Assembly: GCA_017382915.1 (NCBI GenBank)
Contig: JAFNZJ010000045.1
Coordinates: 1-5,318, forward strand
Reading direction: 5' to 3'
Length of the DNA stretch: 5,318 nucleotides
From: Clostridia bacterium
Lineage (GTDB): Bacteria; Bacillota; Clostridia; Oscillospirales; Acutalibacteraceae
Position 1 is the first letter of the stretch. The number at the start of each line of letters is the position of its first letter. This document shows positions 4,460 to 5,318 of this stretch, piece after piece. The notes beneath the pieces were generated by a model. It had not been told where the DNA came from and did not search any database. It was given only the letters and a program-made list of their open reading frames with translations. The position numbers and the translations under genes are program-made.

Positions 4460-5318
4460 CTAAATTCCATCCGGCTACCTTTTGGGCAAGCCAAACAACA
4501 TCATCCAAATCAACCTTGCCCTTACTATCACCATTCAAGTTAAGTCCATCTGCCGAAACCACAATGCTCCAGCCAGCAACATACTGTGCCAACACCACAA
4601 CATCATCCAAATTCATTTCACCGTCGGCATTAACATCACCCTTAATTCCGCTAGGCTCCAAGGTGGGTTTTTCAAAGCCGTTATAACCGCCGTTTTTAAT
4701 TATGGTGGGGTAATCCTTATAACATATATTAAGGTCAACTACATTTTCTGTAATGCCATCTATTTCACCTCTATCGGTGTACTGCCACATTCCATATGCA
4801 GTATCTTTATAGTCCACATTATCATTATAGTGGGCTATCCAAAGTTCACATTCTGCACCTAAAGCATCCTTGTCCAAATAGTTTGTAAACCAATCTAAAT
4901 TGGCATAAACTCCTACATAATATCCGTTTTCCTGCATTTTGTGAACAAAGGCAAGGGCATTTTTTGTGCGTTGCTCCTTTGTAAGACCATACTCAGGTTT
5001 TAAAAGTTTAGCATCCTCAATATCAAGATAAATTGGGTACTCAAACTGCTTGCCCTTTATACGCTCTAATACAATTTCGGCCTCCTCAATAGCGGCCTGC
5101 TCAGTTACGGCATAGCTGTACATATATACACCAACCGGCACACCGTTTGCCTTGGCATTGTTATAGTTGTTTTCAAACTGGGCATCTATTTTATCGTTAT
5201 ATCCCACCCTTAATATGGCAAATTCGGTATCAGTACCTGCCACCTTGCCCCAGTTAATATCACCCTGCCAAACCGATACATCAATACCGTAAATGGGGGT
5301 AAATTCTGCCGCAAATGC
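4455..5318 (-). CDS. Secreted GH25 lysozyme with C-terminal dockerin (5' end outside window)
   Basis: The enzyme should cut the MurNAc-GlcNAc glycan bond of peptidoglycan outside the cell. The frame stays open to the right edge, so 287 C-terminal residues are visible and the true start is unseen. A GTG at 5241-5243 is internal, because the conserved GH25 opening strand lies upstream of it. The visible part begins AFAAEF, which looks like the end of a signal peptide (A-x-A). The GH25 domain spans about 9-203: YGIDVSVWQGDINW (10-23), ILRVGY (35-40), the catalytic YLDIED (97-102, Asp99 and Glu101), YVGVYANLDWF (134-144), LWIAHYN (159-165), GMWQYTD (176-182) and VDLN (194-197). A linker (about 204-226) leads to a two-repeat dockerin (227-284). 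The gene converges on the G3E operon and shares its terminator. A dockerin implies docking to a cohesin on a scaffold or the cell surface. The role could be wall remodelling or attack on competitors. Confidence 0.93.
   Translation of the reverse strand, partial: AFAAEFTPIYGIDVSVWQGDINWGKVAGTDTEFAILRVGYNDKIDAQFENNYNNAKANGVPVGVYMYSYAVTEQAAIEEAEIVLERIKGKQFEYPIYLDIEDAKLLKPEYGLTKEQRTKNALAFVHKMQENGYYVGVYANLDWFTNYLDKDALGAECELWIAHYNDNVDYKDTAYGMWQYTDRGEIDGITENVVDLNICYKDYPTIIKNGGYNGFEKPTLEPSGIKGDVNADGEMNLDDVVVLAQYVAGWSIVVSADGLNLNGDSKGKVDLDDVVWLAQKVAGWNLE
4467..4640 (-). other. Dockerin domain coding segment of the lysozyme
   Basis: Residues 227-284 of the visible protein hold two EF-hand-like repeats. 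Repeat 1, DVNADGEMNLDD (228-239), matches the calcium-loop pattern D-x-N-x-D-G-x-x-N-x-x-D and is followed by helix VVVLAQYVAGW. Repeat 2 (about 260-284) has NLNGDSKGKVDLDD followed by helix VVWLAQKVAGW. It reads either as a loop with a two-residue insertion or as a loop with Lys at ligand position 5. The near-identical LAQ-x-VAGW helices (243-250 and 277-284) show the internal duplication typical of type I dockerins. Confidence 0.85.

Noticed and set aside
5241..5243. GTG as the start of the lysozyme gene
   Set aside because: The frame continues upstream to the window edge and encodes the conserved GH25 opening strand YGIDVSVWQGDINW, so this codon is an internal Val.

Overview
The window looks like chromosomal DNA of an AT-rich, low-GC Gram-positive anaerobe, most likely a gut clostridium of the Oscillospiraceae/Ruminococcaceae type. 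The signs are sigma-A-type promoters, strong GGAGG-like ribosome binding sites, rho-independent terminators, and a secreted GH25 lysozyme carrying a dockerin. The taxonomic placement is inference; there is no rRNA or other marker gene here.

Layout. Positions 1-54 end in a strong terminator for a + strand transcription unit lying off the left edge. Positions 55-282 hold no credible gene but are densely structured: copies of the heptamer GTGAAGT alternate with small hairpins of unrelated stem sequence, the heptamer reappears inverted on the right side, and a separate 11-bp stem-loop follows. Positions 302-2056 (- strand) encode a complete ABC half-transporter exporter. A 279-bp divergent intergenic region (2057-2335) has one promoter for the exporter and two for the next operon. 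Positions 2336-3457 and 3461-4408 (+ strand) form a tight two-gene operon of G3E-family (COG0523) P-loop proteins. Both converge with the next gene on a bidirectional terminator at 4414-4459. Positions 4455-5318 (- strand) encode the C-terminal 287 residues of a secreted GH25 lysozyme ending in a dockerin; its start lies off the right edge.

How the genes relate. The main system is the COG0523 pair. The first protein is a complete G3E GTPase with GTPase motifs, a CxCC metal site, a very His/Cys-rich insert and a CobW C-terminal domain, as expected of a metal (probably zinc) chaperone. The second keeps the G3E fold signature at its N terminus, but nearly every catalytic and metal-binding motif is altered and CxCC is gone. 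In place of the CobW C-terminal domain it carries a module resembling the C-terminal, CC-containing part of YcgQ/DUF1980 (TIGR03943) proteins. Three bases separate the two genes and the second gene's ribosome binding site sits in the first gene's last codons, so they are probably made together and may act as an unequal pair in metal transfer. No recognisable Zur operator was seen, so zinc regulation is unproven. The exporter and lysozyme appear to be unrelated neighbours.
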